A stretch of DNA of 64,000 nt from the NCBI GenBank assembly GCA_027943245.1, contig JANDJZ010000143.1, positions 1-64,000 of the forward strand, given 5' to 3'. Each line of letters opens with the position of its first letter. Positions within the stretch are counted from its first letter, which is position 1. A program made the position numbers and the translations under genes. Under the pieces are notes generated by a model that was not told where the DNA came from, did not search any database, and worked only from the letters and a program-made list of their open reading frames with translations. Origin of the DNA: Acanthamoeba sp. SK_2022b. Its lineage: Eukaryota; Discosea; Longamoebia; Acanthamoebidae. Positions 8,613-17,923 of this stretch are shown piece by piece.

Positions 8613-9650
8613 TTAATCGCGCTGTTGCTTACGCGAGGGGTCGAGCAAGACGGCAAGAACGATCAATGCGCCTTTGATAATCTGTTGGTAATACGATTGC
8701 ACGCCGAGCAGATCGAGGCCGTTATTCATCACCCCGATAATCAGCACGCCGAAGAAGGTGCCGACCAGCGTACCGACGCCGCCGGCCATGCTGGTGCCGC
8801 CGATCACCACCGCCGCGATGGCGTCCAGCTCATACCCAGCACCGGCGTTGGTCTGCGCCGAGCCGGTGCGCGCCGTGAGGATCAGGCCGGCGATGCCGGC
8901 CAGCGCGCCGCACAGCGTATACACCAGTATTTTGATGCGGGTGACGTTAATCCCCGAGGTGCGCGCGCTTTTCGGGTTGCCGCCGACGGCGTAGATGTAG
9001 CGCCCGAAGAGGGTTTTATTCAGCACGAGCCAGGCGAGGGCGAACAGCACGATGAAGATGATGACGGGCACCGGAACGCCGCCGACATAGCCATTGCCCA
9101 ACCAGCGGAAATCGCTGTTCAATTGCGATACCGGATTGCCGTTGGTGGTCAACATGGTTAAACCGCGCGCCGCGGAGAGCATGCCCATGGTGACGATAAA
9201 CGGCTGCAGGCGGTAGCGGGCTAACACGGTGCCGTTCACCAGGCCGCAAACGATGCCGATACCGAGCGCCACAATCAGCGGCGCCATGACGGCGGTCGCG
9301 GTATCGCCGATAGCCAATCCGCTGTTGTTGGTAGCGAAGCGGGCGGCGACGATCCCGCTTAGCGCCAGCACCGATCCCACGGAGAGATCGACACCGGCCG
9401 TGATAATGACGAAGGTCATGCCGATGGCCAGAATGCCGTTGATCGAGACCTGGCGCAGGACGATCAGGGTGTTTTCATTGCTGAGAAAATAGTTGCTGCT
9501 CCAGGCCCCCTGAGCGACCTGATATTCGCCAATCAGCGCCACGGTCAGACACAGGGCGAAAAAGGCGATGATAATGCCGTATTTGTGCATGCGGCGCTTA
9601 TTGCGGGTGAAAAATGAAATTCCTGGTGATAAGGATTGGGCGCTGCTCAT
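8613..9650 (-). CDS. Sugar ABC transporter permease, RbsC-like
   Basis: A 345 aa integral membrane protein of the BPD_transp_2 family, which forms the homodimeric channel of ribose-type importers. About eight to ten hydrophobic segments are visible, with the conserved phrases GVDLSVGSVLALSG near residue 106 and GRYIYAVGGNPKSARTSGINV near residue 215. It lies between the ATPase and binding-protein genes of the same operon. The ATG at 9650 is 15 bases after the ATPase stop. Confidence 0.92.
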   Translation of the reverse strand: MSSAQSLSPGISFFTRNKRRMHKYGIIIAFFALCLTVALIGEYQVAQGAWSSNYFLSNENTLIVLRQVSINGILAIGMTFVIITAGVDLSVGSVLALSGIVAARFATNNSGLAIGDTATAVMAPLIVALGIGIVCGLVNGTVLARYRLQPFIVTMGMLSAARGLTMLTTNGNPVSQLNSDFRWLGNGYVGGVPVPVIIFIVLFALAWLVLNKTLFGRYIYAVGGNPKSARTSGINVTRIKILVYTLCGALAGIAGLILTARTGSAQTNAGAGYELDAIAAVVIGGTSMAGGVGTLVGTFFGVLIIGVMNNGLDLLGVQSYYQQIIKGALIVLAVLLDPSRKQQRD

Positions 9651-9665
9651 TTTTTTCTCTCTCTG

Positions 9666-11171
9666 TTAAACCGCAAGTTTCATCAGTGCTGCCTGGGTCG
9701 CATCGGCTGCCGAAAGCTCGCCGGCCAACTGCCCGTCACGAAACACCAATATGCGATCGCTCATGCCGATAATTTCCGAAAGCTCGGAGGAAACCATAAT
9801 GATCCCTTTGTTTTGCAAGGCGAACTCCGACATAAATCGATAGATCTCTTTCTTGGCCCCGACGTCGATACCGCGTGTCGGCTCGTCGAGCAGCAAAACC
9901 TCCGGATCCAGCAGCGCCCAACGGCCCAGCACGACCTTTTGCTGGTTGCCGCCGCTCAGGTTGCCCACCGGCTGTTCGCCGTCATGGGTTTTAACGTTGA
10001 AGCGCTGGATCATGTCGCGGGTCCGCGCCTGCTCCCGTTTCTCGCTGACAAACCCCATCCGGCTGATGGCGGCAAAAGAGGCGATATTGATGTTTTCACT
10101 GACGGAGCGGCACAGCACCAGGCCGGTTTCCTTGCGATCTTCCGTCACGTAGGCAATACCGCTGTCGATGGCCTTGCGCGGAGAGTGGCGGTTCAGCGTC
10201 TTGTCACCCAAGCGGATCGTGCCGCTGTCGGCATGTTGAATGCCGAAGATAAGATCGAGAAACTCGCTGCGGCCCGAGCCCACCAGCCCATAGATGCCCA
10301 GGATCTCACCGTGCTTAAGCTGCAGGCTGATATCTTTTATCTTGCTGCGCCAACACAGGTTGTTGACCTCCAGCAAAACCTCTTCGCCGGGCTGATTGAA
10401 TTTGGCGAACTCGCTGTCGTACTCGCCGCCAATAATGTGTTCGATCAGCTGTTCACGGGTGATGTCGGCGATATAGCCTTCATGGATGTAGGCGCCGTCG
10501 CGGAAGATGGTGTAGCTGTCCGCGATTTGGAATATCTCTGACAAACGGTGAGAGACGTAGATAATGCCTTTACCTTTCGCCGCCAGCTGCTGAAGCGTCT
10601 GAAAGATTTTCTGCGCATCCTCTTCGCCAATCGCCGAGGTGGGTTCATCCATGATGATGATGTCGGCATTGGCATGTGACAGCGCCTTGGCGATCTCGAC
10701 CAGCTGTTGCTCGGCGACGCTCAGGTTGCGCATTTTTTCTCGGGCGTCGATCTTGAAATCGAGTTCTTTGAGCAGGTGGGTCGTGCGCTGGTTGAGCGTT
10801 GCGAAGTCGACGAACCCCAAGCGTCTCGGCTCGCGGCCCAGCCAAATGTTTTCGGCCACCGTCAGATCCGGGATCGCGCTCAGTTCTTGCTGCACGATGG
10901 CGATGCCGGCGTTGAGGGCTTCCCGAGGGTGATGAAATTCACAGCGTTGGCCATTGATAAAAATGTCACCGCCATCGGGTTGAATAAAGCCCATCAGAAT
11001 GCTGAGAAAGGTGGATTTGCCCGCGCCGTTGCCGCCGCACAGGGCATGGATGGATCCGCGCCGCAGGCAAAACTCCGCATTCCTGAGCGCCACGACCGGG
11101 CCAAAGGCTTTTTTGACGCCGCTGACCTCCAGCAGGTAGGCGGGCGCTGGCGTATGGGGATCTTGCGTCAC
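9666..11171 (-). CDS. Sugar ABC transporter ATPase with two ABC domains, RbsA-like
   Basis: A 501 aa double ATPase as in ribose, xylose and autoinducer-2 importers. The N-terminal domain has Walker A GGNGAGKSTF, signature LSVAEQQ and Walker B IIIMDEPTSAI. The C-terminal domain has a degenerate P-loop (GLVGSGRSEF), signature LSGGNQQ and Walker B VLLLDEPTRGID. It starts with GTG at 11171, overlapping the kinase stop by 4 bases (GTGA), so the two are translationally coupled. Confidence 0.92.
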   Translation of the reverse strand: MTQDPHTPAPAYLLEVSGVKKAFGPVVALRNAEFCLRRGSIHALCGGNGAGKSTFLSILMGFIQPDGGDIFINGQRCEFHHPREALNAGIAIVQQELSAIPDLTVAENIWLGREPRRLGFVDFATLNQRTTHLLKELDFKIDAREKMRNLSVAEQQLVEIAKALSHANADIIIMDEPTSAIGEEDAQKIFQTLQQLAAKGKGIIYVSHRLSEIFQIADSYTIFRDGAYIHEGYIADITREQLIEHIIGGEYDSEFAKFNQPGEEVLLEVNNLCWRSKIKDISLQLKHGEILGIYGLVGSGRSEFLDLIFGIQHADSGTIRLGDKTLNRHSPRKAIDSGIAYVTEDRKETGLVLCRSVSENINIASFAAISRMGFVSEKREQARTRDMIQRFNVKTHDGEQPVGNLSGGNQQKVVLGRWALLDPEVLLLDEPTRGIDVGAKKEIYRFMSEFALQNKGIIMVSSELSEIIGMSDRILVFRDGQLAGELSAADATQAALMKLAV

Positions 11172-12685
11172 AGTTGCACCTCCGGGTAGGTCTGCTGCAA
11201 GCGTTGCAGGTACCTTTGATAAAGCGTCTCGTATTGCGCCTGTCTGCCGGCGTTTGGCCGTGTGCGCGTGGCCTCATCCAGCGCAACGAAGCGTTGGCAC
11301 AGTTCGGCCAACAACGCGCCGGCGTTCCGGCGCGGATCGTCGGCCAACATCGTCGCCCACATCGCCTGAATGGCGCCGCCCAGCGCGGCGGTCTCTTTGG
11401 CTTTCAGACAGACCACCGGGCACCCCATCACGTCCGCGACGATTTGTCGCCAGGCGGCGCTGCGGGCGCCGCCGCCGGTGAGGCGGATTTCGCGCGCTTC
11501 GATGCCCTGACGGCGAAACAGCTCGATGCCATAGCGCAACCCATACGTGGCGCTTTCGACTACCGCCAGGCAGAGATTGGCGCGGGTAAAGTTGTCGCTG
11601 TCGAGGTTATGCAGGCTGGCGCGCGCGTGGGGCAGCGGCGGAACGCGTTCGCCATTGAAGAACGGCAGCATCTCGACACCGCCTGCGCCGGGCGAGGCCT
11701 GCGCCAACAACGCGTTAAAGCCGGCAAGATCTTCATCCAGCAGCGTTTGCACGGCGGTGGTGGCCGAGGTGACATTCATGGTGCAAATCAAAGGCAGCCA
11801 CCCGTTGGTGCTGGAGCAGAAGCCGGCAATCATGTCCGATTCCGCCGCGACGGGGGCAGCAGACCAGGCGAACAGCGTGCCGGAGGTGCCCAGGCTCAGG
11901 GTGAGGGTGCCGGCCTCAATGTTGCCGGAACCGATGGCCGCCATCATGTTGTCGCCGCCGCCGGTCGATACCCGCACCGTTGGGCCGAGGCCGAGTTTTT
12001 CCGCCGCGGCGGGGCGCACCGTGCCGATGCAGCACTCCGCGCTTTTGAGCGGCGGCAAAGCTTGCCACAGGCGGCCGCTGTCATCGATGAGCTCGACGGC
12101 GGTTTTGCTCCAGCTACGGGTGCGTACATCGAACAGCCCGCTGCCGGAAGCGTCGCCATATTCTGCTACGCGCTCCCCGGTCAGCCAGAAGTTCAAGTAG
12201 TCATGGGGCAGCAGCACGGTGTGCAGTTTTGCCCACAGCGCCGGATGGTGCGTCTTGAACCAAAGGATTTTTGACGCGGTATAGCCGGTGGCGAGCCGCA
12301 AACCGAGTGTTTCCAGCGAGCCGTTGGCGCCGCCGAGCTGTTGCAGGAGCCGTGCGTTTTCTTCCGCGGTTTCGGTATCGCACCACAGCTTGACGCTGTG
12401 CAGCACGTTACCGTCTGCGTCCAGCGGCACAAACCCATGTTGTTGGCCCGAGACCCCCAGAGCATGAATCTCCCGCGCATCAACGCCGGCGTTAGTCACG
12501 GCTTGGCGAAAAGCGATGACTAACGCCTCAATCCACCAGTCGGCCTCCTGTTCGCGCCGGCCATTGGCTTGGCTGATGAGACGGTGAGGGGCATTGCCCT
12601 CACCGAGGATCGCGCCCTGTGTGCTGTCGACAATCACGACTTTCGTGCCTTGCGTACCGCAGTCTATGCCAGCATAGAGCGTCAT
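11168..12685 (-). CDS. xylB: Xylulokinase (FGGY family)
   Basis: A 505 aa FGGY carbohydrate kinase whose N-terminal phosphate-binding phrase YAGIDCGTQGTKVVIVD and C-terminal LTGGGARSAAWRQIVADVMGCPV match xylulokinases, which convert D-xylulose to D-xylulose 5-phosphate with ATP. The catalytic Asp is expected in STGGGDNMMAAIGSG. The ATG at 12685 is 4 bases after the dehydrogenase stop; an upstream in-frame ATG at 12727 lies inside the dehydrogenase gene and is rejected. A dehydrogenase and a lyxose isomerase beside it would both supply D-xylulose. Confidence 0.85.
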   Translation of the reverse strand: MTLYAGIDCGTQGTKVVIVDSTQGAILGEGNAPHRLISQANGRREQEADWWIEALVIAFRQAVTNAGVDAREIHALGVSGQQHGFVPLDADGNVLHSVKLWCDTETAEENARLLQQLGGANGSLETLGLRLATGYTASKILWFKTHHPALWAKLHTVLLPHDYLNFWLTGERVAEYGDASGSGLFDVRTRSWSKTAVELIDDSGRLWQALPPLKSAECCIGTVRPAAAEKLGLGPTVRVSTGGGDNMMAAIGSGNIEAGTLTLSLGTSGTLFAWSAAPVAAESDMIAGFCSSTNGWLPLICTMNVTSATTAVQTLLDEDLAGFNALLAQASPGAGGVEMLPFFNGERVPPLPHARASLHNLDSDNFTRANLCLAVVESATYGLRYGIELFRRQGIEAREIRLTGGGARSAAWRQIVADVMGCPVVCLKAKETAALGGAIQAMWATMLADDPRRNAGALLAELCQRFVALDEATRTRPNAGRQAQYETLYQRYLQRLQQTYPEVQL

Positions 12686-12689
12686 AGGA

Positions 12690-13724
12690 TTACTCCATCT
12701 CCAGCATGATTTTGATGTCTGAGGCATGTCCCGCCGCCGCGCGCTCGAAGGCGGCCACGCTGTCGGAGAACTTGTAGGTTTGGCTTATCAACGGCTGGAC
12801 GCGCAACTTGCCGCTGCTCAACAGCCGTAGCGTGCGCGGGTACATGTTGGCGTAGCGGAAAATGGTCTTGAAGGTGATTTCTTTGGCCTGCGCGGCGACG
12901 ATATCCAGCGGCGCGGCATCGATCGGCATGCCGACCAGCACCGCGGTCGCTCCTGGCGCCGCATGTTCGGCCAGCGTTGCGATAGCCGGTTTTGCGCCGC
13001 TGCATTCAAACACGACATCGGCGCCATTGCCGCTGGTGAGCGTGGCCACTTTCCCCGCCAGGTCGCCGGTTTTGATATTGACGGCGTGCAGCCCCTCGTA
13101 ACTGGCCGCCACGGCGAGTTTCTCGTCAAACAGGTCGCAAATAATGACGTCCGAGCAGCCGCCCGCCAGCGCCGCGAGGGCGGTGACCACGCCGATCGGC
13201 CCGGCGCCGATCACCAGGGCGATATCGCCGGGTTTGATCCCGGCTTTGGTGGCCGCTTGCATGCCGATGGCCAAGGGTTCCACCATGGCGCCTTCAGCGA
13301 AACTGACGTTGTCCGGCAATTTGAACGTGAAGGCGGCAGGGTGGATGACGGTTTCGCGCAGGCAGCCGTGCACCGGCGGCGTCGCCCAGAAGCGAACGGC
13401 CGGGTCAAGGTTGTAAATACCGGCGCGCGTCTGGGCAGAGTTGAGATCGGGAATGCCGGGCTCCATGCAAACGCGATCGCCGACGCTGAGGTGAGTGACG
13501 TTTTTACCTGTCGCGAGCACCACCCCGGAGGCTTCATGGCCGAGCACCATCGGGGCGTTAACCACGAACGGGCCAATGCGGCCATGCTGGTAATAGTGCA
13601 CATCACTGCCGCAAATGCCTACGGAATGAATTTTTATCTGTACATCATCGGGCCCCAACGCCTCGGCAAGCTGGACGTCCTCGATAGCGATTTCTCCCGC
13701 CTTCGCCAACACTAATGCTTTCAT
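12690..13724 (-). CDS. Zinc-dependent polyol dehydrogenase, xylitol/L-iditol 2-dehydrogenase type
   Basis: A 344 aa medium-chain dehydrogenase that would oxidise a polyol such as xylitol or D-arabitol to a ketose with NAD. Catalytic zinc ligands are visible as C38 (GICGSDVH), H63 and E64 (LGHEASG), with E149 nearby, and the Rossmann motif is GAGPIGVV near residue 173. The loop that usually holds four structural-zinc cysteines (about 90-108) has none, as in some xylitol dehydrogenases. It is the first gene of the operon, with AGGAGG 6 bases before the ATG. Confidence 0.82.
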   Translation of the reverse strand: MKALVLAKAGEIAIEDVQLAEALGPDDVQIKIHSVGICGSDVHYYQHGRIGPFVVNAPMVLGHEASGVVLATGKNVTHLSVGDRVCMEPGIPDLNSAQTRAGIYNLDPAVRFWATPPVHGCLRETVIHPAAFTFKLPDNVSFAEGAMVEPLAIGMQAATKAGIKPGDIALVIGAGPIGVVTALAALAGGCSDVIICDLFDEKLAVAASYEGLHAVNIKTGDLAGKVATLTSGNGADVVFECSGAKPAIATLAEHAAPGATAVLVGMPIDAAPLDIVAAQAKEITFKTIFRYANMYPRTLRLLSSGKLRVQPLISQTYKFSDSVAAFERAAAGHASDIKIMLEME

Positions 13725-13750
13725 ATGGCCTCCTGGTGAATCATTTTTAT

Positions 13751-13938
13751 GGTAACGGTATCATTTTAGTGAGGCGATATTGGGCCAAAGCGAGTGGTTA
13801 AACTGTGATCAATGTTGGAATTACTCGACGGGGGTTAATTTTGCTGGTGGGTTGTTATTCAATATGGGGATAGCGATCACAAAATCGGCGGGGCAATGAC
13901 GGTTTTAATATCAGCGCGTTGATATCGATACCGTTACT
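13751..13938. promoter_or_regulatory. Divergent promoter region with paired LacI-type operator candidates
   Basis: The 11-base sequence GTAACGGTATC occurs at 13752-13762 and its exact reverse complement, GATACCGTTAC, at 13927-13937. One copy lies just upstream of the dehydrogenase and the other just upstream of the isomerase, so each gene has the site at the same relative position and orientation. The half-site spacing resembles operators of LacI/GntR-type repressors, and a LacI gene lies 0.6 kb away. Confidence 0.6.
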
Positions 13939-13953
13939 TTGCAGGGGGAAATG

Positions 13954-14508
13954 ATGAAGATACACCAAAGCGCCAGAGCCGCTACGCTGGGATATTTGCG
14001 CCAGGCGGACATTGTCCTGACCGATGAAGAGCAGCAACGTATTGAAATTGCAACGTTTGGCCTGGCTGACTATCCCGTGTCAGGGCTGCAGCTGCTGACC
14101 TACGTCAACTCACCGCGGTATTGTGCGAAAGAGCTGGTGCTGTTTCCGGGGCAAACCTGCCCGGAACATTTGCATCCTCCTTTCGCCGGCACGCCCGGCA
14201 AGCAAGAGACTTTCCGCTGCCGTTGGGGCGCGGTGTTCCTGTTTGTCGATGATGAAAACCTGACGCTTAATGACGCCGGCGGCGAACCGGTATGCCGGGT
14301 ACCCGAGGGCGCGGAGCCGTGGTATACCTGCAATCGCTATATCCTTTTGCGGCCCGGCGAGCAATATACCATCGCGCCCAATACCCGGCACTGGTTCCAG
14401 GCTGGCGAGCAGGGCGCCGTGGTGTCCGAGTTTTCTTCCGAGAGCCGTGATGAGCTGGATATTTTTACCGATCCCCGGATTAATCGTCTTGCCGGCGTAA
14501 ACCATTAG
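13954..14508 (+). CDS. D-lyxose isomerase, cupin type (YdaE family)
   Basis: A 184 aa cupin similar to the D-lyxose ketol-isomerase YdaE of Bacillus. It interconverts D-lyxose with D-xylulose (and often D-mannose with D-fructose) using a metal ion. The metal ligands are visible as H72 and H74 (PEHLHPP), E85 (GKQETF) and H146 (NTRHWF), followed by the family ending DIFTDPRI. The ATG at 13954 is best spaced from AGGGGG; the ATG at 13951 is too close. It is divergent from the xylulokinase operon, which fits supply of D-xylulose. Confidence 0.85.
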   Translation: MKIHQSARAATLGYLRQADIVLTDEEQQRIEIATFGLADYPVSGLQLLTYVNSPRYCAKELVLFPGQTCPEHLHPPFAGTPGKQETFRCRWGAVFLFVDDENLTLNDAGGEPVCRVPEGAEPWYTCNRYILLRPGEQYTIAPNTRHWFQAGEQGAVVSEFSSESRDELDIFTDPRINRLAGVNH

Positions 14509-14540
14509 CGCCATGAACCAAGTTCTGTCATGATGCTAAA

Positions 14541-14559
14541 AATGATACAAAATGATACC
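14541..14559 (+). promoter_or_regulatory. Tandem AATGATAC repeats before the LacI gene
   Basis: AATGATAC occurs twice in tandem (14541-14548 and 14551-14558) in the leader of the LacI-family gene. The same AATGATACC core is the minus-strand reading of the operator candidate at 13758-13766. This suggests the regulator also controls itself. Confidence 0.45.
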
Positions 14560-14579
14560 TTAAGGCTAAGGAGCTGCAT

Positions 14580-15581
14580 TTGGCAGGGGATCGAGGACGG
14601 AAAGCGACGCTGGCTAGCGTCGCCGCACAGGCAAACGTCAGTAAAATCACCGCGTCGCGGGCATTTTCACAGCCGGACAAGGTTCATCCGGAAACGCTGC
14701 GCCGCATTCGGGAGACCGCTGCCGAGCTCGGCTATGTGGTCAATGCCGCGGCGCGCAACCTGCGGGCAAAAAGCAGCAGAACCATCGGCATCGTCAACCC
14801 TGATATGGCCAACCCGTTCTTTGGCGGCCTGACGCGGCTGATGACGCTTGAAGCGCAAAAAATGGGATATGACACCCTGGTGTTCGACTCCTATGAGTCT
14901 CAGGAAAGCGAAGACAGAATCATCGACAAACTGATTGGCTACAACGTCGATGCGATCATTCTCTCGGTCATTTCCAACGATCATTTGTACCAGCCTTCCT
15001 ACCTAAAACGGTTGGAAACCTTGAATATTCCGGTGGTGCTGATCGACCGGGAGCTGGACAATCGCCACTGCAGCGGGGTGTATATCGATAACCTGGACTG
15101 CGGCCTCCAGGCGGGGCGCTGGCTGCTGGAACAGAAGGCGCAGCGGGTGGTGGTGGTCTCCGGGCCGGAAAACTCCAACGTGGCGCGTGACAGGGTCACT
15201 GGCTTGCAAGCGGCATTACAAGGCAAGGTGGCGTCGCTTGAAGTGCTGTATGCCGATTTCTTTATGGATGTCGCCTGGCAAGAGACGAGCCGTTGGCTGG
15301 CCAATAACCGCGCGCCGGACTTTTTCGTTGGCTGCAATAACCAGATCTCCCTGGGTATCATCAAGGCCTGCATCGAGCATCGGCTGCCGTTGATGCAGGA
15401 CGTGTCGCTGTTCAGCATCGATGAGGTTTCACATGCCGAGATCTACGGTTTTCATTTCCCCTGCGTGTCACACGATTTGCAAGAGATCGCCTGGCAAGCG
15501 TTGAATCTGGCGATCCGCCGCATTGCCGACCCCGAGATCAAGCCGGGCAAGGTGGTGGTGCGGGGAAAACTGGTCATATAA
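14580..15581 (+). CDS. LacI-family transcriptional regulator of the pentose/pentitol locus
   Basis: A 333 aa LacI-type repressor. The N-terminal helix-turn-helix ATLASVAAQANVSKITASRAF and the hinge helix region LGYVVNAAARNLRAKSS are followed by a sugar-binding periplasmic-protein-like domain (IGIVNPDMANPFFGGL onward). The start is a TTG at 14580, with AAGGAG about 7 bases upstream; no ATG is suitably placed. Its gene follows the isomerase on the same strand. Shared operator-like motifs at three places suggest that it controls the isomerase, the dehydrogenase operon and itself. Confidence 0.88.
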   Translation: MAGDRGRKATLASVAAQANVSKITASRAFSQPDKVHPETLRRIRETAAELGYVVNAAARNLRAKSSRTIGIVNPDMANPFFGGLTRLMTLEAQKMGYDTLVFDSYESQESEDRIIDKLIGYNVDAIILSVISNDHLYQPSYLKRLETLNIPVVLIDRELDNRHCSGVYIDNLDCGLQAGRWLLEQKAQRVVVVSGPENSNVARDRVTGLQAALQGKVASLEVLYADFFMDVAWQETSRWLANNRAPDFFVGCNNQISLGIIKACIEHRLPLMQDVSLFSIDEVSHAEIYGFHFPCVSHDLQEIAWQALNLAIRRIADPEIKPGKVVVRGKLVI

Positions 15582-15634
15582 CGCGGCGCACGACACCTGA
15601 TGGGCGGCACAGGGGCTCACTGAGCCTTGACGTG

Positions 15635-16585
15635 TCAGTTTGTACCCAGCCCAAACAGCGCTGCCGCATTGCGATCCAAAATGGCGTTCACCTCTTCCTC
15701 CGGCAAACCCGCTCGCCGGATGTAGTTCACCGTGGTTTGAAACAGGTCGCCCGGTTGGAACGGAAAATCGGTGCCGAACAGCAACCGCTGTGCGCCGAAC
15801 GTCGCTGCCGCCGCTTGCAGTGCGGGCACCTGATCGTGGCCTACCGTGTCGTACCACATGCGCAGGGCGGCGCGGCTTGGGGGTTCCGGCGTATTCGGCG
15901 CCTCCCACGCGACGGTCTGGTCGAGGCGTTCCAGCGTCATCGGCAGCAGGCCGCCCAGATGCGGCACAATGATTTTCATCTCCGGAAAGCGTTGAGGGAT
16001 GCCGTTGAGGATAAAGTGCATGGCGGCGACCGTGTCTTCGATCGGCGCGCCGATCGACCAGGTCAAGGCGTAGTCGGCGATGAGCGGCGAGTGCGCGCCG
16101 CGGCCGGCGGGATGAATGGCCAACACGCTGTGGCGGCGGTTGAGTTCCTGATAGAGCGGCTCGAACAGCGGGTTGGCGATAGACAACCCGAGCACTGAGG
16201 TGGTGATGCAGGCGCCCAGCATATTGAGCTGGGTAAAGGCCCTTTCAAGCTCGCGTAACGCAACGTCGATATGCGGCAGCGGCAAGGAAGCGATAGCCCG
16301 GAAGCGGGTGGGATAACGCGCTACCAGCTCCGCATATTCATCATTGATCCGGCGCGCGGCATCAACGGCCGCCTGCTCGTCTTCCAGATGCGGCGACAGC
16401 GGCGTCGCCGACAGGATTTGCATGTCGATGCCGGCCTTATCCAGCAGGGCGAAACGCGCGTCGAGCTCGCGCTCGGTGCGGCCGGCGCCCAGGTGCCGAT
16501 AGGCGGCAACTTCATGCACGCCATGCGCTTGCAAAAGATCCAGATACTCTGTGCTCCACAGGTGGGCGTGTACGTCGAGTCGCAT
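15635..16585 (-). CDS. Amidohydrolase-2 family (ACMSD-like) metal-dependent hydrolase or decarboxylase
   Basis: A 316 aa TIM-barrel protein of the amidohydrolase_2 family. The metal-binding residues are visible: H6 and H8 (DVHAHLW), a His in AIHPAG near 158, a His in IVPHLGG near 208 and an Asp in GTDFPF near 273. Relatives include aminocarboxymuconate-semialdehyde decarboxylase and other non-oxidative decarboxylases and lactonases, so the reaction cannot be assigned. It is convergent with the LacI gene and has no clear operon partner. Confidence 0.75.
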   Translation of the reverse strand: MRLDVHAHLWSTEYLDLLQAHGVHEVAAYRHLGAGRTERELDARFALLDKAGIDMQILSATPLSPHLEDEQAAVDAARRINDEYAELVARYPTRFRAIASLPLPHIDVALRELERAFTQLNMLGACITTSVLGLSIANPLFEPLYQELNRRHSVLAIHPAGRGAHSPLIADYALTWSIGAPIEDTVAAMHFILNGIPQRFPEMKIIVPHLGGLLPMTLERLDQTVAWEAPNTPEPPSRAALRMWYDTVGHDQVPALQAAAATFGAQRLLFGTDFPFQPGDLFQTTVNYIRRAGLPEEEVNAILDRNAAALFGLGTN

Positions 16586-16757
16586 CGGTCGATCTCCTGA
16601 GTTCGCGGCGATGCCGCGGGTTCAGAAGAGTATAGGCAGGCGACGCGACAGCCCCTGGAGGGAGGGCATTTTTTCTACCGACGGGTTAGGGTGAGAGCAC
16701 GCATTGATCCGGGAACGGCGCGCGAACGGGCGTTCCCGGTATTGGGAGGGCTGGAGA

Positions 16758-17054
16758 TCAGAACACCTGCTTGAACGGCTTCACCGTCACGTCGGCATAG
16801 ACGCCGGCGGCGATATAGGGATCCTGCTGCGCCCAGGCCTGGGCTTGCGCCAGCGACTCGAATTCGGCGATCACTGTCGAACCGGTAAAGCCGGCGGCGC
16901 CGGGATCGTTGCTGTCGATGGCCGGGTTAGGGCCGGCGACCACCAGGCGGCCGGCGTCGCGCAGCGCCTGCAGGCGCGCCAGGTGTGCCGGGCGCACCGC
17001 CAGACGGTTTTCCAGCGAGTTGGGGACGTCTTGCGCGTAGATCAGATAAAGCAT
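16758..17054 (-). CDS. yciI: YciI family protein
   Basis: A 98 aa protein of the YCII dimeric alpha/beta-barrel family, with the start [17 protein letters not shown] and the conserved His (RPAHLARL, residue 24) thought to form a possible active site with a nearby Asp. Its biochemical role in enterobacteria is not known. It is the positional match of E. coli yciI, which lies next to tonB. Here queH and an IS element separate it from tonB. Confidence 0.9.
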   Translation of the reverse strand: MLYLIYAQDVPNSLENRLAVRPAHLARLQALRDAGRLVVAGPNPAIDSNDPGAAGFTGSTVIAEFESLAQAQAWAQQDPYIAAGVYADVTVKPFKQVF

Positions 17055-17229
17055 GTTTCACCTTTAAAATCATGGCTATAAAACGGTGCTACCAAGGTAG
17101 CGCAAAAGGCGCGGCAGGGGAACGGTGCGCGGCGAATTTCCCGGCGGATTGGCGCTTATACCTTGAAGCCGCTACTTTTTATTCGTATAGTGCGGCGCGC
17201 TTAAACTGATATGCCATTGAGGTGAGGAT

Positions 17230-17883
17230 ATGACGGAACTGGTAAGGGAAAAACTCGATTTGCCGGCGGGCAAAAGTAAACTGCTGCTGCACTCTTGCTG
17301 CGCGCCCTGTTCCGGCGAGGTGATGGAAGCGATCCAGGCGTCCGGGATCGAGTACGCCATTTTCTTCTATAACCCTAACATTCACCCGCAAAAAGAGTAT
17401 CTGCTGCGCAAGGAAGAGAACATCCGTTTCGCCGAGCAGCACGGGGTGCCGATCATCGATGCCGATTACGACACCGACAACTGGTTCGCCCGCGCCAAGG
17501 GGATGGAGAATGAGCCGGAGCGCGGGATTCGTTGCACCATGTGTTTTGACATGCGTTTCGAGCGCACGGCGCTGTATGCGCATGAGCACGGTTACGACAC
17601 CATCTCCAGCTCGCTGGGCATTTCGCGCTGGAAGAACATGCAGCAGATCACCGACTGCGGCATCCGGGCAGCGGAAAAATATCCCGATTTGGTGTACTGG
17701 GATTACAACTGGCGCAAGAAGGGCGGTTCGTCGCGCATGATAGAGATCAGCAAGCGCGAACGCTTCTATCAGCAGGAATACTGCGGCTGCGTCTATTCGC
17801 TGCGCGACACCAACCTGCACCGCAAGGCGCAAGGGCGGCCGCTGATTAAGCTGGGCGTGCTTTACTATGGTGATGAAGAATAA
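17230..17883 (+). CDS. queH: Epoxyqueuosine reductase QueH
   Basis: A 217 aa protein of the QueH family (formerly DUF208), which reduces epoxyqueuosine to queuosine in the tRNA wobble base, the last step of the pathway. The cysteine motifs are visible: HSCCAPCSG (residues 22-30), RCTMCFDMR near 108 and EYCGCVYSL near 182. These supply ligands for an iron-sulfur cluster and a mononuclear metal. An ATG with GAGG just upstream starts the gene. A strong terminator follows, and an IS200 copy begins in its T-tract. Confidence 0.92.
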   Translation: MTELVREKLDLPAGKSKLLLHSCCAPCSGEVMEAIQASGIEYAIFFYNPNIHPQKEYLLRKEENIRFAEQHGVPIIDADYDTDNWFARAKGMENEPERGIRCTMCFDMRFERTALYAHEHGYDTISSSLGISRWKNMQQITDCGIRAAEKYPDLVYWDYNWRKKGGSSRMIEISKRERFYQQEYCGCVYSLRDTNLHRKAQGRPLIKLGVLYYGDEE

Positions 17884-17901
17884 CGCTTAATCACCGCAAT
17901 C

Positions 17902-17923
17902 AACCCGCTACGGCGGGTTTTTT
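17902..17923 (+). terminator. queH terminator
   Basis: A 7-bp stem (AACCCGC and GCGGGTT) with a TACG loop is followed by a T run. The left end of the IS200 copy follows this T run directly. Confidence 0.88.

Noticed and set aside
7572..9650. Ribose operon (rbs) assignment for the first ABC importer
   Set aside because: The components are ribose-type by family, but no ribokinase or RbsD is present; the linked enzymes act on D-xylulose.
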